A stretch of DNA of 64,000 nucleotides from the NCBI GenBank assembly GCA_950295325.1, contig OX485805.1, positions 33,219,501 to 33,283,500 on the forward strand. Reading direction: 5' to 3'. Of this stretch, positions 20,025-31,400 are shown piece by piece. Below the pieces are notes generated by a model. It did no database searches. It was not told the origin of the DNA and was given only the letters and a program-made list of their open reading frames with translations. Every line of letters starts with the position of its first letter. Within the stretch, counting starts at the first letter, position 1. The position numbers were made by a program, and so were the translations under genes. The stretch comes from Polytrichum commune (Eukaryota > Streptophyta > Polytrichopsida > Polytrichales > Polytrichaceae).

Positions 20025-23000
20025 ATGGGCCGCATGGGATGGCGCCGCTCGCTTAACCTCCTGCACCGATCTGTGGCTCCCCCTCGCCCCCTACACGCTC
20101 CGCCCCGCTCCGCCGCCTCCTTGGCCGTAAGAATCATATGCTCCTTCTCCATCGCCGTTTTTAGGGTTCTACAACATCTGCATCCACCTCGCGTTTTGGA
20201 AATCTCCCAGGGCGTGTGCTTGGTGGTAGCGCAGAATGGGGGAAATTTCCTCCCTTGGACGCACTTTTTAGTGTCCAGGAGGGTTTGTGAAATTGTGTGT
20301 CTGGGATTTCTAACGGGTTGTGAGGAAGCTCGGGGTGCTCTGTGAAGCTTGTGGGGGTTTTGAATTCACGTATTTGAAATTCTCCCTCTTTGTCACATTT
20401 CTGCGACTGGAAGCCTGGCGTAGGGTTTATGGAATGCGCCTTGCGTGCCTGGATTCTGGCCTGCAGAAACTAGTGCAGGTCATTGTAGGTCTGCGAATTG
20501 CGGACTGGTGAAGGGATTTTGAGTGATTTTGAGGATATGATTCGCTCAGGGGTTTCAGATTTAGGGTTTTTATAAGTTTTCACAGCTCACTCAAAAGTTC
20601 AGCTTTTTCTCCTGCAATTATGGGATAAATAACGTCCTTGCCCTTGCCATACGTAATCATTGAAGATCACGTATGAATACCCCAGCTCCTACGAAATGGA
20701 GTTTGTTTCATATTTTTGTAGAGGTTTATGGTTAGGTCGAGTATGCTTGCAGCCACCTGCCCGCAGTGGGCATGTGCATCCTTACTACTGGTGATGTGTG
20801 AAGGTTTTCCAGCGGTACAATTTTCTGCAGTCTCTATGGATGGCGTGCAATTGGGGGCCGCAATTATGATTGATTAATTGGCTGAAAACATAGACCTTTG
20901 TTTCTTATTATCAGAAGGGTTTCGATTCTCTTTGAGAGGTTGAGTAAAAAACACATGGCTTCGAACTTAACAGTATTTCTATGTGCGCGTGGATTTCACT
21001 TGCACTCCCGTGCACGTCTCAGTTGTGTTGACGAGTGGAGGGTTCCAGATTATTTAGTCAAGGGAAATGGGACTCGACATATATCAACTCCCAAGTGTTT
21101 CCGCGGTGCACCAGATACGGGCTTATTGAATTATATATTGACCTGAGTTGAAAATACTTCAGTGCTTATGAAGTTTTTATTGGGACCAGGAGGAGGTGAA
21201 AGGCGAGACAGCTCTATGGTCACAGTCGTCAAGGGCTGCACATGCATTTTCCAAGAGTCAATGGTCAGTTGCAGGACTAGGTGCTCTGCACTCGCATCCA
21301 GGTGTGCTTTCTGTCCGATCTGTTGTCAGACATTGGAATTTCTTGCCATTGTTTTACCAGCACTTTGGAAGTAACCTTTTCAAAAGCCTCAGACAGTGGT
21401 GATTTGTATTAGACGCCATTACTGACCAGACATGCCTTTAAGTGCAACTGAAGGCGTAGAAGTCTTTTAATGGATGGAAAATTGACTATTCTCCTTTCCT
21501 TTGATCAAATGTGTCACATGGTTGCTAGTATTCCTCCTCCCCTTCACTCCAGTCTTGAAGGAGGAATGCGTTGTGTGCAGTTTTGGACCTAATGTGTTGT
21601 GTGTAAGGACGGGACCTATTCAATCCAGTACAATTGGTCCAATAGGGCATGGTTGATAACGAAATTGGATGAATGTTACTGCAGGGGGTTGCAGTCAAAG
21701 GTGTAGCTCAGCTGGTGAAGAGTGGCTTATGGGAAGTGGCATGCGAACCTTTCATGCGACAGGTACACATTAGCCTCCATTCAGTGCTCAGAGATATGTT
21801 CTGCTAAAGATTCAAAGATTGAGTATGAGCAGAGAGCCGAGTTTGTCATTACTTTTTGCAGTGAGTGCAATGTCAACCTGTCAAATATGTGCCACGAAAT
21901 GGAAATGACCCAAAGTGTAAATGCATTTCTGGAGATCTTTGATATCTTCTACCCCTTTACTGTTGGATAGCACAAATTCAGAATTACAGCATGCAGAAAC
22001 AGAGGAAATGTGGGGAAAAAGTAAAGGTGTTCTAGAACTGGAGATCCAAGTTCCAGAGGGAATGTGAGGAGAGAGAGATGCTCCTCTTGAAAATATTTCA
22101 AAAATTATCTGTCAACAGCAGGACTGTTGTAAGAGCCATCAGAAGAAGATTATGCAAGTGGTTAACAACTCCTTTTAAAAGCCTTCTTTCAGATTGTTTT
22201 ACACTTTGAAAGTAGAATATTGAAATATTTCAAAATGGAATGCGTTTGAAATTATGAGGTGCATTGTCTTGTGCCTAGTAGTATTTTCATGCACAGTATG
22301 GTAATACATGCATGATAGAGGTGTTGACACAAACTTGATAATGTTTTGAAAGATTCCATAGATCTCGTTCTGACCTTGAACTTTGCTGAAATAGTAGCTG
22401 GGACAGTTTGTGTACCTGGGCATACATTTATCTAGTTTTGTCTCTAGATCCATCAATCCAGGTCAATCACTATTGATAAACCTCTATTGTCTGTTTTATA
22501 GCTTACTCTGTTCCATACTTGTATTTTGGTCCTGCAGGCATTCAACACATGGCTAAAAATAACTTCTATGAGACTCTAGGGCTGCAAAGGGGTGCAAGTG
22601 CAAAAGATATCAAAACCGCGTACTATGCAGTAAGTGTTTGGTGATTGCAGAGAGGATTCAGATTTTCACCTCAATGTGGAGTAGGGATATTTAACAAATT
22701 TGGACTAAGGGATTGGTGATGTCAGACATGACATTTCGTTGAAAGTCAGATATCCATATTTTGCAGTTGTGCCGTCACACTTGAACCTTATTGCATTTTT
22801 ACAAGGCCATTGTGTATTGTAGGGCTTTGGATATTATACTATATTTTCTTGCAAGTTGTAGGTGACTTCTCAGAAAAGTCTCTATTGCCAGAAGGGTCAA
22901 GTTGTCCAAACTTAACAAATCTAATGTCTGCAAAGCGTGCAATGCATAATCTTGCTCATGCACTCTTTTGCCTCTGCTGCAGTTGGCAAAAAAGTGGCAT

Positions 23001-26000
23001 CCAGATGTTAACAAAGGGAATCCAGAGGCAGAGAAGAAATTTCAGGAAGTACAACAAGCATATGAGGTGTGCCATGCAAACTTTTGAAATGCTAGTTATT
23101 ATCTGCCTTTCTTGGTTGCAGAGAAGGCAATACAGAATTGGAAAGGTTTCTGGACCATAATGGAGATTTATTTTTCACTTGCAAATAAATGGCATGTACC
23201 AAAGGATGTTAACCCATTATAGTCATGCTGACATTCATTACCTGATGTTTTCTATAGGTTCTGAAGGATGATGAAAAGCGATCCATGTATGATCAGGTCA
23301 CAGTCAACACCTACTCTTTGGGATTTTGTGGTGGGCTTTGCACTGGCTGGCAATTGTGGAATCTGAGTTATATCCATCATTATTCTTCACTGCTCCTTGT
23401 TCTATTTTAAAGTTTCCCTGTACTTCTTGAAGCTCACGTCTTGTTTTCCGTTTTCAGATGGGGCATGAGGCATTTGAACATGCATCCGCAGGGGGTGCTC
23501 CTCCAGGAGGTCCTGGATTTGAAGGATTTGGTGAAACCATATTTGGGGATGCGTTCAATGGAGGCGTTGATGAGGTCATTTTTTGGCAATTTTATGTGCT
23601 CTGCATCATTCTTGTTTGGTGGTGCATCATGATATGGGTCCTATGCTTTATCTTCAGGGCATCTCAAACCAGAGTATCTATATGCATTTGTGATTGCATT
23701 TTGTTAAATGGATCACTTGATGTGTGAGGAGATGAATTAAAGTATTCTCAGCTCAATAAATGGTTGCCAATGAGGACATCTGAATGCCACTCTGCTCTTA
23801 TTATGTTGCTGTGTTGCTTGCAACAGATATTTAATCGGGTGTTTGGAGGAGGGGGTGGTTCAGGCCGCCAACATGTGCAGGTTGGCATCTATTGCCTAAT
23901 ACTTCTAATTTCTTGTACAAGGAGCTGAGAGAAGATTGCACCTTTATAGTTGTCTTACGCATCCAACTTGATTTATAACTATGTGCATGTGGTTGAGATG
24001 TTAGTGAGATTTCAATCTTGTTGTGACCTCTTACAGTGGTTATAAGTGTTAATACATCCAGGTTAGTTTGGAGTTGACTTTTATGGAAGCTGTTCAAGGC
24101 TGTTCAAAAGTGGTAAACTTTCCTACATCAGTGCGGTGCCAATCATGCAGTAAGTTTCTCCCTCTCAAGTTCTTCTCCCTAATTGAGACTAGCACATGCT
24201 TGGGCTTCTTGAGGCCTGAGGTTCTTCATCATATTACAGTGTGGGGTTTTTTGTTCCAGTTTTTCTGTGGTGTGATTTTAACTGCCAATTGTGCTAAATG
24301 TTGCCACAAGGCAAGGGCCTGGATTATAGTACCCATGTCTTCATTAGGAACCTGGTTGACTTATTCTGCGCCTGATAGGTGAATTACCATGGGCACTGCT
24401 TGTCCTTCTTAGAAACCTAATGCACATGTATGAGGAACTTGATGTCTGTTGTCTGATCTTTGAGTGTGATGACTCATGCAGATGGAAGTGGCTTACCACC
24501 AGGAGTGCAACCTCAAAAATGTAAAGTTTGTAAAGGACATGGCAGGGTAAATACTTAGAAATCAGATGTCTATTGGATTTTCTGGGTTTTAGTATTCCTT
24601 GCACTGTGATCCCTACATGTACCTATAGTCTTCAATTTGTATTGTGAGGGAACTGAGAACAACTTAAATGTCCTTGTGCAGGTTGTGATGCAGGAGTCCT
24701 TCTTCACATTTGAGTCAACTTGCTCAGCATGTGGTGGGTCAGGTCAAATGGTTAAGGTATGACCCTGCCTGATTCCAATACCCTTTTCCTGGATTTTTCT
24801 CTTATTTAGGTTTTTGAATTTCTCAAAACAAAAAGGAGAAGGTTCAGACTTGTATTGCACAAGCAAGTAGGAGAGTTGGAGACTGAAGACATTGCTGTCT
24901 ATGAGTGGGGGGCATGAGAAAAGGGTCATGTTCTCAGAAGATCTAGTTAAAGTGCTTGATGTAATCAGGTGGAAAGTTTAATAGCTGTGAATTATTTCAT
25001 GTCATGTACAATTCAGTTTTAGCTGATGGTGAGTTTCTTGTTTGTATGCAGGATCATTGTCGTTCTTGCCAGGGTGTAGGAGTAGTGAAGGGCAACAGGG
25101 AGGTTAGAGTGGATATTCCAGCTGGTAAGTCTATATCCTCATCCTCAGCATCTCCTATAAATTATCTTTTTAAGCTTTAATACCAAAATGCATAATAGTT
25201 TTATCTATGGCACTTGATTTGTTTAGGGAAACATATGCTTACTTGACCAAGAGAGAATTAATCATTATTGTTTGGAAGTGTTCACGTTTTTTTGAATAGC
25301 AGTGTAAGATCCATTCTGCAAAGTACTAAACTATAGAAATGTATGCTCAAAAGTGACTGATCTGGTTTTGTATACGAGCTACAGTAGTGATCGCACTGGT
25401 AAGAGTTGCATTGTACCTTTGCCCTGTTTAAAATGAGCTGTAAGGTGTGAAACTTTTGTAAGTATTTGGTATTGGTGAATATTATTTTTCACTAGGGGTG
25501 GCAAGTGGCACAACTTTGAAGATAAATGGAGAGGGAGGTGAAGGAGCCAAAGGTGTCCGTCCTGGAAATCTTCTTTTACAAATACGAGTGAGTATTTTAG
25601 AACATATTATTTGAGATTGGTTATTTTCCTTTTTTGTTCTGGCAGTCTTTTATGTGCGGCCATGCTTTGGTATATCTGTTCAATATATCTGAATTTATAC
25701 AACCATCCTTCCACTGAAGGATGCAAAATTTTGATATATATGTTGGGTACTTATGACCAGGTCTGAGCTGAATGTTTTCCATTCTGTATTGTGAAGGTAC
25801 AACCTGACAAGGTCTTTAAAAGAGATGGAGCAGATATTTCTGTTGATGTTTCTATACCTTTTACCCAGGTATGTCCGGTCCCATTCTATCACCAGCTAGT
25901 ATTACTCTTGTCCTGTGGTGTACATGTTCTGCAACCAATTTACTCTTCAACTTTATTTTGTGTTCTGTTTGGTTACTCTGATGAACATGGTATTTCATCT

Positions 26001-27002
26001 GGTGTGAGTGGTTCTTGGGCTCTGGGGATCACATATAGCAATTTGTAGTAGAAGCAATGATTTGTTTTCTCTTGGTGTGAAATGTTTGCGTGTATTTATC
26101 AGACCCTTTGAGTGTCATTGTATACATGTTGCAGATTTAGTCGTTATTTTATTGAGCACATTGATGTTGCAGGCCATTTTGGGCGGCTCAGTGCAAGTGC
26201 CTACTCTAACAGGGGATGTCCTACTTAAGGTTAGTCTTTTTTCTTATGTCTTGAACAGTGCAGGAACTGTGGTTATGGTCCTACTAGAATGGATTTCCAT
26301 TTTACTTGGCTCTCCTTTTTTAAGACATTTTGTAAAGTTCTGAAACCTTTCAAATCCTTGCCATGTTTAAACGAATTCAGGTAAGAATTTATCTATTTAA
26401 AAAAATCAAAATTGCAAAATTCTTTGGTTCCTATAAATCCTTGATACACTAGTATCTCTGTTTAATGAACTTGGAAGCAGAATAACACTTGGTTATACTG
26501 TTTTCATGAAATTGCAGATACGCCCAGGAACACAACCTGGACAAAAGCAAGTCCTAAGGGGCAAAGGTTTGTTTCTCATTTATGTTCTTTGAGTTGATGT
26601 TTTGTTTGGTGGTATTGTAGGAGCTAAAGGTGCAGTGAATATTTTTGACGCCCTTTCCAGCCCTTCTGACAGCTTTTCTGTTTGTGGCAGGTGTAAGGGT
26701 GCTCAACTCAAGACATTATGGTGACCAATATGTGCAAATCAATGTGGTCATCCCAATGTAAGTGTCTAATCAGGTTTTGTGATGACCTAATGGGCTTTTT
26801 GCTCACACGTGAAATTTCCATCTTTGTGCTGCAGTTGTGGGTGGCATTTCTTGTTTGTGCTCAAGCATGAGGGTGGAACTCAGGTAGACTTTTCTGGCTT
26901 TGTTTCAGGAACATTTCACATAGACAGCGACAGATTATTGAAGAGTTTGCAAGAGAAGAATCAGGAGAATCTGAGTCAGTTGCTGCAGAAGGCAGCGGAT
27001 GA
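20025..27002 (+). CDS. GFA2: Mitochondrial DnaJ (Hsp40) chaperone, GFA2-like
   Basis: Seventeen coding exons join to 466 codons plus stop with consistent phases: 20025-20126, 21190-21370, 22538-22629, 22983-23066, 23258-23296, 23458-23574, 23827-23880, 24062-24149, 24482-24546, 24682-24756, 25052-25124, 25496-25587, 25797-25868, 26173-26229, 26518-26566, 26691-26757, 26909-27002. It is a type I DnaJ that stimulates matrix Hsp70. Residues 1-60 are Arg/Ser/Ala-rich, a mitochondrial presequence. The J domain is about 102-165 with HPD at 131-133. A Gly/Phe-rich linker spans about 167-223. Four CxxCxGxG zinc motifs start at 249, 266, 288 and 302, and the substrate-binding domain follows to the end. 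Length fits Arabidopsis GFA2 (about 456 aa), needed for polar nuclear fusion. An upstream in-frame start is possible at 19977 only with a non-ATG codon, so 20025 is preferred. Confidence 0.92.
20127..21189 (+). other. Intron 1 of the DnaJ gene
   Basis: A 1063-bp phase-0 intron (donor GTAAGA, acceptor CCAG) separates most of the presequence from the rest. Open frames within it carry no domain and are not taken as genes. Long first introns in plants can carry enhancer motifs; none was identified here. Confidence 0.7.
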
Positions 27003-28962
27003 CGCCAGGCCTTTTCTAGATTCTTTCAGTGGTTGTTACCAGGGTAGTTGCTGCATACAAGGCTCACGCAAAGCTTCTGGAGCTGACTGATGCTCCCTGC
27101 AGTTTTAGAAACACTTCGTGCAGTTTTTCAGGTGAATTTCTTGCTTGAATGGTTTCTGCAAGCAACAATCTAGCACTCTGAGGAGGTGGTCGTTTTGCAG
27201 AATTCAATCTCTAGAGAATGATGCTAATTTACCTGTTCTGTTGTCCAGGTTATGGTGTGGAACTTAAAATTCCTGATCAACAATCATCTCAAGCACAGAA
27301 GCTTATGGCCTTGTATTGTTTCATTAACTACTCCACAACTGCTGGATCACCTGTGGGTTTCCATTGCCAAGTAGTGCATATTTGCAACTCTTCATTTACA
27401 TTTGAAAGTAAACATTATACAATTTGCAGCATACGCGTCCCACGTTGCGGCATGATTATATAGTAGAATGTCTGGTTACCCAATTTATTAGCTGGGTGCT
27501 ATGCATGAGGGAAAGTGGGTTCAATGGTAGCCTAGCTAACAGGAAAAGACATTTTTGCCGTTGAATGTAGCTCTAGACCGGGTCCTCTAAAGGGAGATGA
27601 GAAAGTATGAACCCATCCTGACAGCCTCTCCTGTTTCCAGAGGCATGGGAATGATAAAATTCTCTATAATTTCGTGTATAGTTTCTGAAGTAATCAATCC
27701 AGTTCATGCAATTGATGGACATTAATTTTTGTCCCAATTCTGTTGTGAAGCATGCATTGTACATTGTGTTCATTGCACAGAAGGCATCCACAGCACATCA
27801 ACTTTTATTAGAGTAACCATTTTCCCCCCCCAGATGAGCATTACTTCTGGAATGAAGACTATTGTGTGAAAGGAGAATTCTCATGGACTAAACTTGCATT
27901 TGGATGATGTCAATAACTTTATTTGCTTCTTTTGCATTGTCCTACTCTTTTCTGGAAAACCAAAAGAAGCTATTGTACTGTGGAGTTGAGGAAGTTAGTT
28001 TAGGCTTTAATTATGGTGGCAGATTCTTGAACATATGTTTATCTTGCTCAAGCAACTCATGAGAACTGTTGTTTACTGTTTATTGTGAGATCTTGTGATG
28101 TTCAAAAATGAAGAATATTGTGCTTTTTATGATAGTACAAGCAATAATGTAAACAGAGGGTCATCCAACGGTGTATTATCAGTGCTCACTATTAACTAGT
28201 AACTGTCTGAATATTAGAGCTGAGTAGCTTAGGTTGGGGATTTGAAGGGAGGTAGCTGAGCAGCAGGAACATGCGGATCCCTCAAGCGTTCCATTTGGAT
28301 TGGATTAAAGAAGAATGAGAGGCATGAAGAATAACTTCACACTACCAATCAAGTGCTCCTCCAATTATTCCAGCTCTACAATTACACATACTGTAGGTAT
28401 GTTTGATTTTCATTATAACAGAAATCCTAAAAATTGAAGAAAACTTATGTTTAGTTGGACATTTAAAAGAAAAAAAGAAAAAGAAAAGGTATCCAACTTA
28501 AATTAGTGATTGCATTTGGTCCGCTTACCTGCGTGGAAGATTCCTTTCCACAGAGTATTAATTAGTAATGCTGCAAAAGTGATCAGTCAATTGACCATCA
28601 TCTCTAATTAGTGGCCTTCAGCTCTCATAGGTGCACACATCCTGTCATCCTGACCTCAGTATGTGTAAGGTATGTGTACAAAACATTGTTAAGCAGTTTG
28701 CGTTCATCCATGTGGGCCCCAAGAATATAACCATGGCCTGCCGCAGCAAGTGAACCTTGTGCGGCAGGTGAACCTTAAACAAACACTATGTACCACTGTC
28801 ATACATTCATTCAAGTTGAGGTCTGGTCACATTGTCAGAGTTGACTGTTCCTCATAGACGTGGGATTGCTTGATAAGTCCCCCACGACACCTGGCTTCAA
28901 TGCACATACCTGAAACTATAATGTGGAGTAATCCGAAGTGAGCTGCTGCTCTACTAGAACAA
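27003..28962. other. 3' region of DnaJ gene and convergent spacer
   Basis: Holds the 3' UTR of the DnaJ gene and, on the other strand, that of the F-box gene. No further gene is seen. The end of the DnaJ transcript is not fixed; AT-rich candidates lie at 28100-28160. Short open frames have no motif. Confidence 0.5.
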
Positions 28963-30090
28963 TTATAGGGCGACCTCTTTGCTAATGGTAACTACACCAA
29001 ATGGGAGCTGAAGTTTTGCCCATACCTTGGTAGAAATATTAAATAGAACAAACTTCTCCGCCTTGCATACAGTCGGTTCGTTCTTAAAACGGATGTACAC
29101 AAGAATATACTCGTTGCAGTAGCTCATATGAATGTCTGCGTTGGAATCAAGCGGAAAAGGAATAATTTCTTGAGAAGAAAGCCAAGAAAAGAGATTGGAT
29201 GGCATACGACTGAACTCTGTCCATTCCTGCAGTCCCACACGCTCCCACACGACGAGCGTACGCTCCTCTACGGTGATGTCGTCTGACAACACAAGAACAT
29301 GGTTCTGCCAAGCCCCAATGCTAGGAAGCATATATAATGCGTCCACTGGTGGCAGGTGGAGATTCATCCACTCATCTTCCTCCATATCATATGTCAAAAT
29401 CTCATCATCGCTCTGGATGTACAACACACCATTGTTACAAGCCAGACCCTTTTGGCGATCTATGAAGTCGTGTGGATTATAATTCGCGCCTTCATACACC
29501 CGGGAGGGTCTCATTTCCCAGGAGTTGCTCCTCGAGTCATAGATCTGTGTGTCGACGTCTTCGCTGCCTTTGACAATTTTCCACGTATAGGGTCTTGTTG
29601 ACTTGTCTACAACCATGCCGAGGATCACATAGCAATCACCGTTCTCCTCTGGACTTGGGGGAAGAGTGATCCACTCCTTTGTATGAATATTGAACAGCCG
29701 TGGTTGGCCTTCCCCTGACTCCTCGTAGTCATGGATCACCAAGCCTTCTAGTGCACGACATTTATTATAGGGGCATGGAGGCAGCTGCGTCACGCTCCAA
29801 CTGCTGGATGAGCGATCGTATGCCAACATCACCTTCTCGTCACAATCGTAAGATTCCATGAAGAAGTAGAGCTCAGGGATGGGACAATATTCCTTGAAGT
29901 TCTCATGCAAAAAATCACGATCCCCTGCCAGACGGTTCCACTCCTTACAGACTAACCGCAGCTTGAAGAACTCCTTCAATGGCAGCTTGGCATACACCCT
30001 TTCAAGGCCCATGTAGTACTGCAGGTTGCCCCAGACCTGGGGATCCATGTCGCCCATTCTGTGACCCCCTTGTTCATTCTGCCTTGCCAT
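28963..30090 (-). CDS. F-box/kelch-type protein
   Basis: A single 375-codon open frame, ATG to stop, without an intron. Residues about 15-62 form an F-box: the helix 2-3 part reads KLPLKEFFKLRLVCKEWNRL, which matches the L..L...RLVCK.WN core that binds SKP1 in SCF ubiquitin ligases. The canonical LPxD start is replaced by MDPQVWGNL. The remaining 310 residues have repeated strands with W and P/G turns (LFNIHTKEWITLPPSP, YDSRSNSWEMRPS, TYDMEEDEWMNLHLPP), as in a kelch or galactose-oxidase-like propeller that binds substrate. It resembles plant F-box proteins of the At5g15710/At3g61590 group; the target is unknown. It lies tail to tail with the DnaJ gene. An in-frame ATG at residue 12 is also possible. 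Confidence 0.85.
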   Translation of the reverse strand: MARQNEQGGHRMGDMDPQVWGNLQYYMGLERVYAKLPLKEFFKLRLVCKEWNRLAGDRDFLHENFKEYCPIPELYFFMESYDCDEKVMLAYDRSSSSWSVTQLPPCPYNKCRALEGLVIHDYEESGEGQPRLFNIHTKEWITLPPSPEENGDCYVILGMVVDKSTRPYTWKIVKGSEDVDTQIYDSRSNSWEMRPSRVYEGANYNPHDFIDRQKGLACNNGVLYIQSDDEILTYDMEEDEWMNLHLPPVDALYMLPSIGAWQNHVLVLSDDITVEERTLVVWERVGLQEWTEFSRMPSNLFSWLSSQEIIPFPLDSNADIHMSYCNEYILVYIRFKNEPTVCKAEKFVLFNISTKVWAKLQLPFGVVTISKEVAL

Positions 30091-31400
30091 TGCCTTCAGA
30101 CATTAAGAAACTGTCAATGTGCAGCCATATTTGGCCAAGACACCATGCACACTGATAGAGGACTGCAGGACTGGGTTAGGAATTCTACAAAATCAGTTCT
30201 CACTTCTCTAGTGAAGGGGTTGACACATCAATTTCAGAGCATGGTACATAATTTTTTTGCCTTTCCTCTTCTAAAATCTTCTAATGATATCATCTTCAAA
30301 GTGCACACGGAAGGAAGAGGTGGGACTGGCCAATCAAGCAAGGCACCAACCTAACCACAACCAGCCTAAAACCCTACAACTAACACCATATTGCCATCTG
30401 TATCACTAAAGCCCTTTTTGTACCCTTTTTGGTGCAAAGCTTTTATATGTCACAGAACAAACCAGGTTTGCAGTATAGCTATAATTAAGAGAGGAAAGAT
30501 AGTTTCAATTGTGAAAGATGTATTGAGAGAAGAAGATTGCAGACCTGAGTTCTACGAGAGTAGCAACACCTTCAACCGTTGTTCGTAGAGCATCAAGGTA
30601 CTATTGATCGACCAAGCCTCAGTTTCATGGAAGTGTCAGTGACAACATAACGACGACTTGGGCTGGAACTTACTCTGTTTGGAACCTTTCTTCGCTTAAG
30701 TTACGCATGACAACATCATTGTGCACACCAGCTAACAGGAACTGAAAATGCAGGAGATCTAATTATAGTAGTTTAAGTCCACACAACAGAATATGCTTGG
30801 CCACTGTCAAGCCCGCACATATTACTAGACTTACTACAAAATTGCAGCTCTATTCTTCCAATTCTGTCAATTGGCGGGAATCTCTATTCTAGGGCAGAAC
30901 AAGGTGATGTGATACCCTAAAATACAGTACGCAAACTCCAAATACTGAACAATGAAGCAGTCGGAATGGTGAAGCTATAGTGAGCCACCTGATTAGGCAA
31001 TGCGCCTTAACATCGCACAGCATGGGCGCTGGAATGCAGTGCAGAATGGGTGCAGAATTGAAAAAGAGATGTCGCAGACGTACGCAAGCTGAGAAATGTG
31101 AGAATGAAGCTGAAGCTGTTACAAAGCCACCCCAAACGACGTAAGTAATATATAGCTGGGGAGATTGGGAGCGTGAGTGCATCCACATAAGCAAGTATTC
31201 CTCGTGAACCTCTGCTACAAAGACAGATTGTTGCGTGGGTGATGTGTTCCACCGCGGCGAGCAGCATGGGGAAAGGAGCGGCTTGGATGAATGCATATGG
31301 GTTCTCTGTCTGGCTCTCTTCGTTCTCGTTAACGGAATCAGCTCCCAATACGAGCTACTGTAGTGACTCCACTCCACTCAACTCAACTCAACTCACTTTA
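30091..31400 (-). other. 5' region of the F-box gene
   Basis: Upstream of the ATG on the minus strand. A run of AG acceptor-like sequence (TGTCTGAAG) lies just before the start codon, so a 5' UTR intron is possible. The minus open frame at 30889-31377 lies on the far side of a possible TATA box and has no domain, so it is not called. ACTCA repeats occur at 31376-31396. Confidence 0.4.
31146..31154 (-). promoter_or_regulatory. Possible TATA box of the F-box gene
   Basis: On the minus strand the sequence reads TATATATTA within GCTATATATTACTTACG, about 1.06 kb upstream of the F-box ATG. It is the best TATA match in the upstream region. It would imply a long 5' UTR with an intron, common in plant F-box genes. 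Confidence 0.3.

Noticed and set aside
23441-23727. Separate ORFs overlapping exon 6 of the DnaJ gene
   Set aside because: One frame simply reads through the exon into its intron, the other is a shadow in a different frame.
30889-31377. 162-codon minus-strand ORF upstream of the F-box gene
   Set aside because: It has no domain, is rich in Ser/His/Cys runs, and overlaps a probable promoter and 5' UTR region.
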